Below are positions 6,923 through 13,909 of a stretch of DNA of 24,840 nucleotides, one piece after another. This stretch comes from Pseudomonadota bacterium (GTDB lineage Bacteria > Pseudomonadota > Alphaproteobacteria > Rs-D84). The notes beneath the pieces are model-generated. The model saw nothing but the letters and a program-made list of their open reading frames with translations. It was not told where the DNA came from and searched no databases. Numbering within the stretch: the first letter of the stretch is position 1; every line of letters starts with the position of its first letter. The stretch is taken from assembly GCA_009781955.1 (NCBI GenBank), contig WQUT01000036.1:1-24840 (forward strand). The letters run 5' to 3'. Position numbers and translations under genes: made by a program.

Positions 6923-7579
6923 ATGAAACTATCAAATATTATTATTTCGGATATAACATGTATGAAAGATAAGTTTTGCGTGGCGGGATGGGATATAGGC
7001 GAACTTCGTATGAAGCGATTGCTTATCAATCGTGGCTACTGGGATGAATCAGATCTTAAAAAGTTAAATGGGAATTCTTGGGTGGTTGTGCATGACGAGC
7101 CGCTTGAAGAGCCGCGCAACTACCCGCACAGAACTGAAGATATAAATATTGATCTTGCCACGCTGCGGGTAAAAGAAAGTTATACCAATGGGAAAGATGT
7201 TGCGCTACGAATTCGCGCATCGGCATCTCCAAACATTTGCTCTATATTCGACAACAAAGTCAAAGAAAATTCTTATGTATTGCAAAATACAAAATGTGCC
7301 TCATTGGGAGCGATAGAAGTAGCCACACAAAATGTTGAATTTATGACAGAAAATGGCAAACTTCGGGCAAATATATTGGATAATGATGGCCAAAAGTATT
7401 GTCTGAAAGCCAGCTGTAAACATATCAGAGATATTTTTGAAGAAACAAAAAATGTGGAAGTGTTAAACAAATCCATGGCATCAGCCAATAAAGCGCACTG
7501 CCGTATTGGTCTTGCCCGCCCATTTTTGATGCAAGAAAATCATTGTTATTTGATGCTGAACGGATTATTCTTGTATTGA
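6923..7579 (+). CDS. Probable dual OB domain-containing protein
   Basis: The 218-residue protein begins KLSNIIISDITCMKDKFCVAGWDI. This fits the start of proteins annotated as dual OB domain-containing (short beta strands with an ICVAG/FCVAG motif followed by a W/G-rich turn). The rest is a mixture of beta-strand-like segments with several Cys residues and no catalytic motif I recognise. OB folds usually bind nucleic acid or nucleotides, so a sensor or binding role is plausible. A good AAAGGA ribosome-binding site lies 6 nt before the ATG. It is followed 1 nt later by a DUF488 gene, a pairing that I believe recurs in bacterial accessory loci. Family assignment is moderate and function is inferred. 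Confidence 0.6.
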   Translation: MKLSNIIISDITCMKDKFCVAGWDIGELRMKRLLINRGYWDESDLKKLNGNSWVVVHDEPLEEPRNYPHRTEDINIDLATLRVKESYTNGKDVALRIRASASPNICSIFDNKVKENSYVLQNTKCASLGAIEVATQNVEFMTENGKLRANILDNDGQKYCLKASCKHIRDIFEETKNVEVLNKSMASANKAHCRIGLARPFLMQENHCYLMLNGLFLY

Positions 7580-7580
7580 T

Positions 7581-8006
7581 ATGATAACAATTTACACAAT
7601 CGGTTTTAGCGGGAAAAAACAGGATTCATTTATGGAAATCTTGGCGGCGGCGGGCGTCAAAAAACTCGTCGATATACGCCTGTGGCGTGTGGCACGTTTT
7701 GTGCCATGGGCAAGCGGCGCAAGCCTTTCCGTCGCAATGGGCAACATCTATCGCTATATGCCAGAACTTGCCCCGACCAAAGAATTACTGACCGCCTACA
7801 AAGATGGCATTGTCGATTGGGCCGGATATGAAAAAGTTTTCAATGGATTGCTTGCAGAACGTCAGGTTGAAAAGCTCTTTACAATCGACGATTTGGACAG
7901 AGTATGTTTTTTGTGTTCTGAAAAAACCGCCGACCAATGCCACCGCCGCCTCGTCGCAGAACGCTTTGCACAGCATTTTATTGATGTCAAAATTATTCAT
8001 TTATAA
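7581..8006 (+). CDS. DUF488 family protein (copy 2)
   Basis: The 141-residue protein shows both family hallmarks. The N terminus is ITIYTIGFSGKKQDSF, followed by a GVKKLVDIRL strand. The C-terminal signature is VCFLCSEKTADQCHRRLVAE, with the paired Cys and Cys-His-Arg-Arg. Length is normal for the family. It is more typical than the DUF488 protein at 2830-3213, and the two are clearly diverged. It sits 1 nt after the dual-OB gene stop, implying a coupled operon. The conserved Cys/His/Arg cluster suggests a catalytic or metal-binding site, but the reaction is not established as far as I know. It is convergent with a small leftward ORF only 1 nt away. Confidence 0.85.
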   Translation: MITIYTIGFSGKKQDSFMEILAAAGVKKLVDIRLWRVARFVPWASGASLSVAMGNIYRYMPELAPTKELLTAYKDGIVDWAGYEKVFNGLLAERQVEKLFTIDDLDRVCFLCSEKTADQCHRRLVAERFAQHFIDVKIIHL

Positions 8007-8007
8007 T

Positions 8008-8286
8008 TTATTCATCATCATCCCATCCTGGGCCACGGACTTTTTCCGCCTTTGTAATATCTTTTATTATCTTTTCCGCTTTATCGGCCAGGGCAGGCGC
8101 ACGGCCTTTTATAACTTTCATTTGTTCTATGATTTCAGCATCCGTGATATATTGTGTAATCGCCCAAGTGTTTATTATCTTGAACCTGCCTTTTGAACTG
8201 CTGGTAACATAGCCATACATCTGTTCCAAAAGTTGAACAAACCATTCGTCTGAATCAATATAATTTTTAAGTGTTTCTTTATACAA
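8008..8286 (-). pseudogene. Small ORF, possibly the C-terminal remnant of a larger gene
   Basis: The 92-codon reading frame has good protein-like composition (YIDSDEWFVQLLEQMYGY..., acidic tail GWDDDE) but no ATG. The only plausible start is TTG at 8284-8286, with AAGG placed too close to work well. The open frame continues upstream for 13 codons (reading CRSIWANRAEG) until a TAA at 8323-8325, and repeat copy 3 begins exactly there. This fits a gene whose 5' part was replaced or deleted at the repeat. It could instead be a small intact gene with a TTG start. I recognise no family. Confidence 0.45.
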
Positions 8287-8322
8287 ACCTTCGGCGCGGT
8301 TCGCCCAAATACTTCTGCATTT

Positions 8323-8352
8323 TTACACATATTTTACACAGGATTTTACAAA
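8323..8352 (+). repeat. Triple-heptamer element, copy 3
   Basis: TTACACA (8323), TTACACA (8334) and TTACAAA (8346) repeat with the same 11- and 12-bp spacing as the copies at 3253 and 6752, again with GGATT after the second. Arms TTCTGC (8313-8318) and GCAGAA (8353-8358) bracket the whole array as an inverted repeat. It lies between the broken-looking ORF and the 3' end of the PEP-synthase-like gene. Confidence 0.6.
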
Positions 8353-8378
8353 GCAGAAATCATTTAAAATTTTTTGAT

Positions 8379-10238
8379 TTATGACTTTATATCCACCTGA
8401 CCGGTATCCATATTTAATACTATCATATCGCCGGTTTTTATTATATGTGATGCATTGCCAGTGCCAACGATACATGGGATTCCAAGCTCTCGCGATACAA
8501 TGGCCGCATGGGACAACATTCCACCCATATCGGCAACTATCGCTTTGGCCTTTTCGCATGCGAGCACTAATTCCGGTGCCGTGGATTTTGCGACCAGAAT
8601 TTCACCATAGATCATCGCTTTAATCGCAGCATTTACAGCAACAGAGTCGGAATAATCAACACTGATAAGCCTGGCACGGCCTTCTACAATCTGTGTTTGT
8701 CCACGGTTGGCAACCCGGCCGCATACCGGAGACTTTGCCAACATCTTATTGCGCTCGTTTATGCGTTTGGCAAAATCCAACGCACGATTTCCAAATATAT
8801 AATGGCAATCCACCCCATCAAACCATGTTACGCTGGATTGATCGCGTTCTGATAAACCCGTCGGGGTTATGCCATCAAATAATCCCAATATTTCGTCCAT
8901 TTTATAATTTGAAATATCAGAGATATTAAACTGTTGCGACACCTGTTCCAACAATTGATTAAGCAAGCAGTCGTCATTGATAGTGGCCTGATCAATCCAA
9001 ACACGGGCAATATCTTTGAAGGTCGATATATCTTTCATAGCCTGGGCAATTGTTGGATTCGTTTCTTCTTGCAGATACAATTTGCTAGTAAATTGAATAT
9101 CCGTTTTTGAGTAAAATATAAAATATTGATAGATAATCTCCAAAAATTCTGCGACTGACTGACGAGATAATGGCAGTGTTAGAATCTTCTGCAAGCGTGG
9201 GAATGATGTTTGATGAAAGTTCGTAAAGTCGTCTTGATGTTTAGCAAAACCGCCGGGATTGCTGAAAGTATTATATCCGTAATCTTCCGCCCATTTCATC
9301 ATATCATTTGGAAAGTATTGCCGAAAAATCCCGTTATCAATAACAAACAATGGATGCAGATACCCAAAGCCCCGGCAAAGCAAATCTGCAAACATAAATG
9401 GCAGGCCTTTCATTTTAAATGTCAGTTCATAATCTGAAAGATCCGGGGTGTATTCGGTTACAGTGGAAGTAATCGGACGCGACTGCAAAATATAAAGTTT
9501 ACCGTTTGCAAAAGCCCACTCTATATCCACTGGAAAACCAAAGAATTCTTCTAATAATAATACTTGTCGTGCCAATTCCAAAATTTGTTCGTCAGATAAT
9601 TTTTGCGCGCTGTAACTTGTCTTGATCCAACCATCACGGGTTAGTTTTAAGTTTTGTTCGGATATTCGCTTTGATTTGATTGCGAAGCTCTTTTTTGTAA
9701 TACAATAATTATCAGGCGTGATTTTGCCGGATACTGTCGCTTCGCCAAGCCCTAATCCTGCCTCGATCACAATGGATTCCGAACCGCCAATTGGATTTTT
9801 TGAAAAAGCGACCCCGGAAATTTCACTTTCAACCATAGTCTGAACAATAACGGCGACCGAAGTTTTTTCAATACCCTTCCTATTGCAATATGCGACTGCG
9901 CGTGCTGAATTTGCAGATTCTCGGCATTTTTGAATATTGAATAATAAATTTTCTCTTGTGGTATTCAAATAGGTTTCCAATTGGCCAGCCCAAGCATCTT
10001 TTGTCCCATCTTCGGCCACGGCACTGGAACGCACTGCGACATATTTCACATCAAGTTGGTCGAATGCCAACAAAATATCAGCATCGTTCAAATCTGTAAT
10101 AGTGGCCGGAATAATAAACCCGTTCGGCACATTAAATCCTGCTTGTATTATTTTGACCAAGCTAGCACCTTTTCCGCCAAGCTCGGTTACGGACGGATTT
10201 TTAATATCGCCGAAAAATTTAACACCGGAAGATTGCAT
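8379..10238 (-). CDS. PEP-synthase/rifampin-phosphotransferase-like enzyme
   Basis: This 619-residue protein has an N-terminal PPDK-type ATP-grasp domain (GGKGASLVKI at ~21, VRSSAVAEDG at ~68, IEWAFANGKLYILQSRP at ~250). It then has a helical middle of about 230 residues rich in aromatic residues, and a C-terminal swivelling phosphohistidine domain with GGMLSHAAIVSRELGIP (catalytic His about 577). The PEP/pyruvate TIM barrel of true PEP synthase and PPDK is absent. This is the three-domain layout of rifampin phosphotransferases, but shorter (those are near 860 residues). I infer an ATP-dependent dikinase that phosphorylates a small molecule bound by the middle domain. The substrate is unknown, and rifampin should not be assumed. 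AAAGGTG at 10246-10252 is the ribosome-binding site. The DNA is markedly AT-rich. Confidence 0.85.
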   Translation of the reverse strand: MQSSGVKFFGDIKNPSVTELGGKGASLVKIIQAGFNVPNGFIIPATITDLNDADILLAFDQLDVKYVAVRSSAVAEDGTKDAWAGQLETYLNTTRENLLFNIQKCRESANSARAVAYCNRKGIEKTSVAVIVQTMVESEISGVAFSKNPIGGSESIVIEAGLGLGEATVSGKITPDNYCITKKSFAIKSKRISEQNLKLTRDGWIKTSYSAQKLSDEQILELARQVLLLEEFFGFPVDIEWAFANGKLYILQSRPITSTVTEYTPDLSDYELTFKMKGLPFMFADLLCRGFGYLHPLFVIDNGIFRQYFPNDMMKWAEDYGYNTFSNPGGFAKHQDDFTNFHQTSFPRLQKILTLPLSRQSVAEFLEIIYQYFIFYSKTDIQFTSKLYLQEETNPTIAQAMKDISTFKDIARVWIDQATINDDCLLNQLLEQVSQQFNISDISNYKMDEILGLFDGITPTGLSERDQSSVTWFDGVDCHYIFGNRALDFAKRINERNKMLAKSPVCGRVANRGQTQIVEGRARLISVDYSDSVAVNAAIKAMIYGEILVAKSTAPELVLACEKAKAIVADMGGMLSHAAIVSRELGIPCIVGTGNASHIIKTGDMIVLNMDTGQVDIKS

Positions 10239-10257
10239 TATAAAACACCTTTACAAA

Positions 10258-10286
10258 AGCATACAAAATTAAATTGCGAAATTCAA
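10258..10286 (-). promoter_or_regulatory. Predicted promoter of the PEP-synthase-like gene
   Basis: On the - strand, TTGAAT (10281-10286), a 17-bp spacer and TATGCT (10258-10263) match sigma70. The predicted leader is very short, only about 13 nt before the ATG at 10238. Confidence 0.5.
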
Positions 10287-10406
10287 TCATTTTTGAAACT
10301 ACACCAAGTTAAATGGGTTTAGATCGGAGTTGTAATAGCGCTCTGAGCTGGGAACAGGATAACGCAGATTTGTGCGGGTTCGGGGCGATAATTTTTCCGT
10401 CAGAAA

Positions 10407-10428
10407 AATCCTGTGTAAAAATGAAATG
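10407..10428 (-). repeat. Partial copy of the island repeat (copy 4)
   Basis: On the - strand this reads CATTTCATTTTTACACAGGATT, matching the central core of copies 2 and 3 (CATTT/CATAT...TACACAGGATT). The flanking heptamers at the expected 11- and 12-bp positions are absent. It is inverted relative to the other copies. Confidence 0.45.
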
Positions 10429-10465
10429 GTGTTTTTGACGGCTTCTGAGCACAAAATATTCTTAC

Positions 10466-10485
10466 TTGTCCTTTATAAAGGACAA
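10466..10485. promoter_or_regulatory. Perfect 20-bp palindrome, likely operator or remnant
   Basis: TTGTCCTTTATAAAGGACAA is its own reverse complement over all 20 bp. Such perfect dyads containing a TTTATAA core are typical of operators for small dimeric regulators, for example autoregulated antitoxins. No such gene is adjacent, so it may be a remnant or the site of a distant regulator. Confidence 0.45.
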
Positions 10486-10610
10486 ATCAGGATTTGATTT
10501 ACACGAAAAATCGACTCGTATAGCTCTTGAAAACCGTGGCACAGGCGGAAATCTACGGTTTTATTTACACAACGGTTACATGGAAATATACACGAGGCAT
10601 TATTTTATAC

Positions 10611-10638
10611 TTGAAATATCACGAAAACCCGTTATAAT
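10611..10638 (+). promoter_or_regulatory. Predicted promoter of the tRNA gene
   Basis: TTGAAA (10611-10616), a 16-bp spacer and consensus TATAAT (10633-10638) lie 10 bp upstream of the mature tRNA 5' end. Confidence 0.75.
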
Positions 10639-10648
10639 GCCTGCCGTT

Positions 10649-10725
10649 GGGTCGGTAGCTCAGTTGGTTAGAGCGGAGCGCTCATAACGCTTTGGTCCGG
10701 GGTTCGAGTCCCTGCCGACCCACCA
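10649..10725 (+). tRNA. tRNA with CAT anticodon, probably elongator tRNA-Met
   Basis: The full cloverleaf is visible. The acceptor stem GGGTCGG (10649-10655) pairs with CCGACCC (10715-10721). The D arm is GCTC/GAGC, and the anticodon stem GAGCG/CGCTT has loop CTCATAA with CAT at 10683-10685. The T arm CGGGG/CCCTG carries TTCGAGT. A discriminator A and an encoded CCA end the gene. CAT is used by elongator Met, initiator Met and Ile2 (lysidine-modified). The paired first acceptor position argues against the initiator. I prefer elongator Met, but Ile2 cannot be excluded by eye. Confidence 0.92.
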
Positions 10726-10762
10726 TTAAAAAACAAACTTTCCCCACGCAAACAATGCTGTT

Positions 10763-10855
10763 GTCATTCCCGCGCAGGCGGGAGCCCCGCCGGCCAATCA
10801 TACTTCGCACCTCGTGCTTCGTATGGCAGGCCGTGATGGATTTGCGCGATTGGCC
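10763..10855. repeat. GTCATTCCCGC-type palindromic intergenic repeat
   Basis: The element begins GTCATTCCCGCGCAGGCGGGA, with hairpin TCCCGC/GCGGGA (10768-10783). A second nested structure follows, with outer arms GGCCAATC (10792-10799) and GATTGGCC (10848-10855) and inner arms CATAC (10799-10803) and GTATG (10821-10825). Repeats starting GTCAT(T)CCCGC are common in proteobacterial genomes. A related element lies at 14362-14421. It fills the space between the tRNA and the first glycosyltransferase gene. Confidence 0.6.
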
Positions 10856-10906
10856 AAAATCAAATCGCCCTTGCGGCGGTTTTATTTTTGGATTATCATT
10901 TCCGTA

Positions 10907-12403
10907 ATGGAAAAGAAAAACAAAATCATAAGATGGCTGATCGGGATCGCGATCGTCGTGTTCGCGGTGCGGATGCTGTCGCTGGGATGGACGCCTCTCT
11001 CCGATACGACAGAGGCGCGGTATGCCGAAATCGGCCGCACAATGGCCGAGACTGGAAACTGGACAACGCCGATGATTGACGAGGTGCGCCCTTTCTGGGC
11101 AAAGCCGCCGCTGTCATTCTGGGCGACCGCGACATCTTATAAAATATTCGGCGAAAACGAATTCGCCGCGCATTTTCCGCACTTTCTGTTTTTAGTCGGG
11201 GCGGCGGCCTTGGCTTATTTTTTCGTGCGGGCGCGCCGTAGCGAAAGCGAAGGCGGATGGCGCGGTCAATTAGAAAGCGCAGTGATGCTGGCAATCGTGG
11301 CGACAATGTTCGCGTTTCTGTATTTGGCCGGCGGGGTGATGACCGATCCCGCCCTGACCTTTTGCGTGACGTTGTGCATGGTCGCGTTTTATAATGCGGT
11401 TGTAATAAACAAAGAAAATCTCGCCGTAGCGCGCAAGCGCGAAGGCGGATGGGGATATTTATTCTTCGCCGGCCTCGGCCTCGGCCTGTTGGCCAAGGGG
11501 CCGCTGATTTTCATGCTGGTCGGATTTCCGATTTTCATCTGGGTGCTGATTGAAAACAAGTGGCGCGACATGTTTCGCGCGATGCCGTGGATAGGCGGAA
11601 TCCTGCTTATGCTGGCCGTCGCCGCGCCATGGTATATTCTGGCCGAACGCGCGACGCCCGGATTCCTGCGGTATTTTATCATAGGCGAGCATTTTGAAAG
11701 ATACGTCACGCCCAACTGGGCCGGCGATTTATACGGCGCGGGCCGCGGCGGATTCATGGGGCGGATATGGCTGTTTTACATTATTTGCGCCCTGCCCTGG
11801 TCGCTGTGGTTTGCGATAAAGATGTTCGGACGGCGGTTCCGCCGCGCCCTGGCCGCAAGCAAATTTTTCCATGATGAATTTTTGTTTTACATTTTCACGT
11901 TCGCAATCGCGACGCCGATATTCTTTACATTTGCGCGGAACACGGTCATGGCGTATGCACTGCCTATGCTTATTCCCGTCGCCATACTGTTGTCCGCCGC
12001 GATCGCCGCGACCGAAAACGGCGCGCCGGATTTGCGGAAATTCAAATGGTTCGGCGGGCTGGCGATCGCGGCATGCGTGGGCGTCATAGCGCTGGAATCC
12101 GCATATCCGAAATGGACGGCCGCGCTCGGCATCAGCGACAAATATCTGGTCATGCAATATGAAAAATCGCGCAACGATAAAAACGCCCCGCTGTTTTATT
12201 TTGGCGCGCGAACATATTCTTCCGAATTTTATTCGGATGGTAAGATTATTCCAATCAGCGGCGGCGCAGACTTGTTGCCTAACCAATATCTGCAAAAATT
12301 TGTAATAATCAAACCGCGTGATTTGGATGCAATCGCCGCCGTGGGATTAAAAATAACACCGGTTGCCAGTGGTAAAAAAACAATGCTGATAACGGCCGAG
12401 TAA
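10907..12403 (+). CDS. ArnT/PMT-family membrane glycosyltransferase (GT83/GT39-like)
   Basis: This 498-residue polytopic inner-membrane protein has about a dozen hydrophobic segments. The first periplasmic loop contains LSDTTEARYAEIGRTM and a WAKPPLSFW motif. These match the (D/E)xxEARYAE and KPPLxYW signatures of ArnT, which moves an aminosugar from undecaprenyl phosphate to lipid A. I chose the ATG at 10907. A longer in-frame start at 10814 would place coding sequence inside the palindromic repeat and add a non-membrane, Arg-rich extension. No good Shine-Dalgarno is visible. The stop overlaps the next ATG by one base. The acceptor (lipid A, O-antigen or protein) cannot be read from sequence, so I give no gene symbol. 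Confidence 0.85.
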   Translation: MEKKNKIIRWLIGIAIVVFAVRMLSLGWTPLSDTTEARYAEIGRTMAETGNWTTPMIDEVRPFWAKPPLSFWATATSYKIFGENEFAAHFPHFLFLVGAAALAYFFVRARRSESEGGWRGQLESAVMLAIVATMFAFLYLAGGVMTDPALTFCVTLCMVAFYNAVVINKENLAVARKREGGWGYLFFAGLGLGLLAKGPLIFMLVGFPIFIWVLIENKWRDMFRAMPWIGGILLMLAVAAPWYILAERATPGFLRYFIIGEHFERYVTPNWAGDLYGAGRGGFMGRIWLFYIICALPWSLWFAIKMFGRRFRRALAASKFFHDEFLFYIFTFAIATPIFFTFARNTVMAYALPMLIPVAILLSAAIAATENGAPDLRKFKWFGGLAIAACVGVIALESAYPKWTAALGISDKYLVMQYEKSRNDKNAPLFYFGARTYSSEFYSDGKIIPISGGADLLPNQYLQKFVIIKPRDLDAIAAVGLKITPVASGKKTMLITAE

Positions 12404-13908
12404 TGAACGCTATCAAAAGATTTTTTTCGGATATTTCCGCGCCGCAACGCGTGTTTTTGGTTTTCTTGTGCGTGCATTTTACATTGTGGACATTGCTGCC
12501 GCTGTTGAAAACAACCATGCATCCGGATTCCTTGGAGGCCATAAACTGGGGCCTCATCGGCGGCTGGGTTAATGACAAGCATCCGCCGCTGTCCGGATTT
12601 CTGGCGAATTTCTTTTGGCAGATTGGCTGGCAAACGGACATATCAATTTATATCTTGGCGCAAATCTGCATGATTATCGCGTTTGTATATGTATACAGGC
12701 TGGGGCGACTTATATTTGACGATGAACGCAAAGCCGTGCTGTCCGCCATGCTGCTGGGCGGCGTCTTGTATTACGCCATGACCGCATCCGATCAATTCAA
12801 TTGCAATATCGTATCAATTCCATTATGGGCCGCGACCGCATTTTATGTTTATCGGGCGATTTATCGGAGCAATGCAACGGACTTGTCACGCCGTAGCGCG
12901 GCGAAGGCGGAGTGGATTTTCGCCGGCATTGCGGTCGGGCTGAACATGCTGAATAAATACAGCGCGATATTCCAAGTAATCGGCATCGGCGCATACATGC
13001 TGACATCGCCCGCCGCGCGCGCGCAATTGCGGCGGCCCTGGCCGTATGTCGGCGCGATTGTGGCGGCGATAATTTTCGCGCCGCATGTTGTCGCGCTGTG
13101 GCAGAGCCGATTCATATCATTAATGTATCTGAACCACAATACCATAACAAATTCGCCGTTTTTACGATTCATAGAGCCCGAGAGCTTCACCTTGTCCCTG
13201 ATTGCCGCCGCCGCGCTGAGCATTGTAATCTACTTATTCGCAGTCCGTGGTGCGGAGCGCGCGACAATCAAAAACCGCGACGCCGGAACATTTTTATTGA
13301 TGATGATATTGGTTCCATTCGCGGCATTGGTTGCAGATGCGGTGATAATGAATCTGGAGATATCAACCATGTGGGGAATCCCGCTGTTGATACTCTGCGG
13401 GACAGCGTTGGTTTATTTCTGGCCACGGAAAATTGACGACCATGTTTGGCGGCGCGCAATCATCGGTGTTTATATCGCCATGGCGGTTTTCGCATCCATA
13501 AGTCTCGGCCACTATATTTTTAATAACAGCCGCCGCATTCATTTTGACCACAACAAATTTGCAACCGATATGGATGCGGCATGGCGGGCGCAAACGCGCG
13601 GTGCGCCGATGAAATTTGTGCGCGGCGATACTTGGTTCGCGTCAATCATGTCGCTGTATGGCCCCCAACATCCACGGACCATATTTGACATAGACGGATA
13701 TTACAAGAAAGAATTGAATGCGGAAAATCTGGGCGAATACGGAATTCTGCTGGTCGGCCTCAGAACCGAAGAAATCGCGGCCCAGCTGCAGATTTTAGGC
13801 CGCGACGCGCCAGTAATGAAATATGATTACACAAATAAAAACATGTTAGGGCGCGGAAAAGATTTCCAAATGTTTTACTCGATCGTCCCGCCGGAGGCAA
13901 AAGAATAA
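12403..13908 (+). CDS. PMT-type (GT39-like) integral membrane glycosyltransferase
   Basis: The 501-residue protein has a first transmembrane segment followed by a periplasmic loop MHPDSLEAINWGLIGGW and then NDKHPPLSGFLANFFW. The acidic residue and (K)HPPL motif are the catalytic-loop signature of PMT_2 glycosyltransferases that use polyprenyl-phosphate sugars. About ten more membrane segments follow, and a C-terminal soluble portion (~400-501) probably faces the periplasm. It is translationally coupled to the ArnT-like gene (TAATG overlap) and is followed 1 nt later by a GtrA-like gene. Having two such transferases suggests two sugar additions or two acceptors. Confidence 0.82.
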   Translation: MNAIKRFFSDISAPQRVFLVFLCVHFTLWTLLPLLKTTMHPDSLEAINWGLIGGWVNDKHPPLSGFLANFFWQIGWQTDISIYILAQICMIIAFVYVYRLGRLIFDDERKAVLSAMLLGGVLYYAMTASDQFNCNIVSIPLWAATAFYVYRAIYRSNATDLSRRSAAKAEWIFAGIAVGLNMLNKYSAIFQVIGIGAYMLTSPAARAQLRRPWPYVGAIVAAIIFAPHVVALWQSRFISLMYLNHNTITNSPFLRFIEPESFTLSLIAAAALSIVIYLFAVRGAERATIKNRDAGTFLLMMILVPFAALVADAVIMNLEISTMWGIPLLILCGTALVYFWPRKIDDHVWRRAIIGVYIAMAVFASISLGHYIFNNSRRIHFDHNKFATDMDAAWRAQTRGAPMKFVRGDTWFASIMSLYGPQHPRTIFDIDGYYKKELNAENLGEYGILLVGLRTEEIAAQLQILGRDAPVMKYDYTNKNMLGRGKDFQMFYSIVPPEAKE

Positions 13909-13909
13909 A

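Larger units (their letters stand above)
10239..10648. other. 410-bp intergenic region with several short elements
   Basis: No convincing gene is present. It contains the leftward promoter of the PEP-enzyme gene, a single-core copy of the island repeat, hairpin ATTTTTC/GAAAAAT (10391-10409), a perfect 20-bp palindrome (10466-10485), an inverted repeat AAAACCGT/ACGGTTTT around 10530-10562, and the tRNA promoter. The region is AT-rich like the island. Confidence 0.5.

Noticed and set aside
3253..8352. CRISPR array
   Set aside because: Heptamers at 11-12-bp spacing in groups of three, separated by kilobases of genes, are not CRISPR repeats. There are no spacers and no cas genes.
8379..10238. 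Housekeeping PEP synthase (ppsA) or pyruvate phosphate dikinase (ppdK)
   Set aside because: It is only 619 residues and the chain ends directly after the phosphohistidine domain. The PEP/pyruvate-binding barrel needed for those reactions is absent.
10466..10687. A 73-codon frame starting TTG and running into the tRNA
   Set aside because: Its start is the palindrome and its end reads VGSVAQLVRAERS, which is simply the translated tRNA gene. There is no ribosome-binding site.
10649..10725. tRNA 3' end as an attachment site with a duplicated att
   Set aside because: I looked for a second copy of the tRNA 3' sequence (GTTCGAGTCCCTGCCGACCC) at the left side of the AT-rich region and saw none. No integrase gene is present.
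10814..10906. N-terminal extension of the first glycosyltransferase
   Set aside because: The extra 31 codons lie partly inside the palindromic repeat and encode an Arg-rich segment not seen in ArnT-type proteins. The ATG at 10907 gives the normal start.
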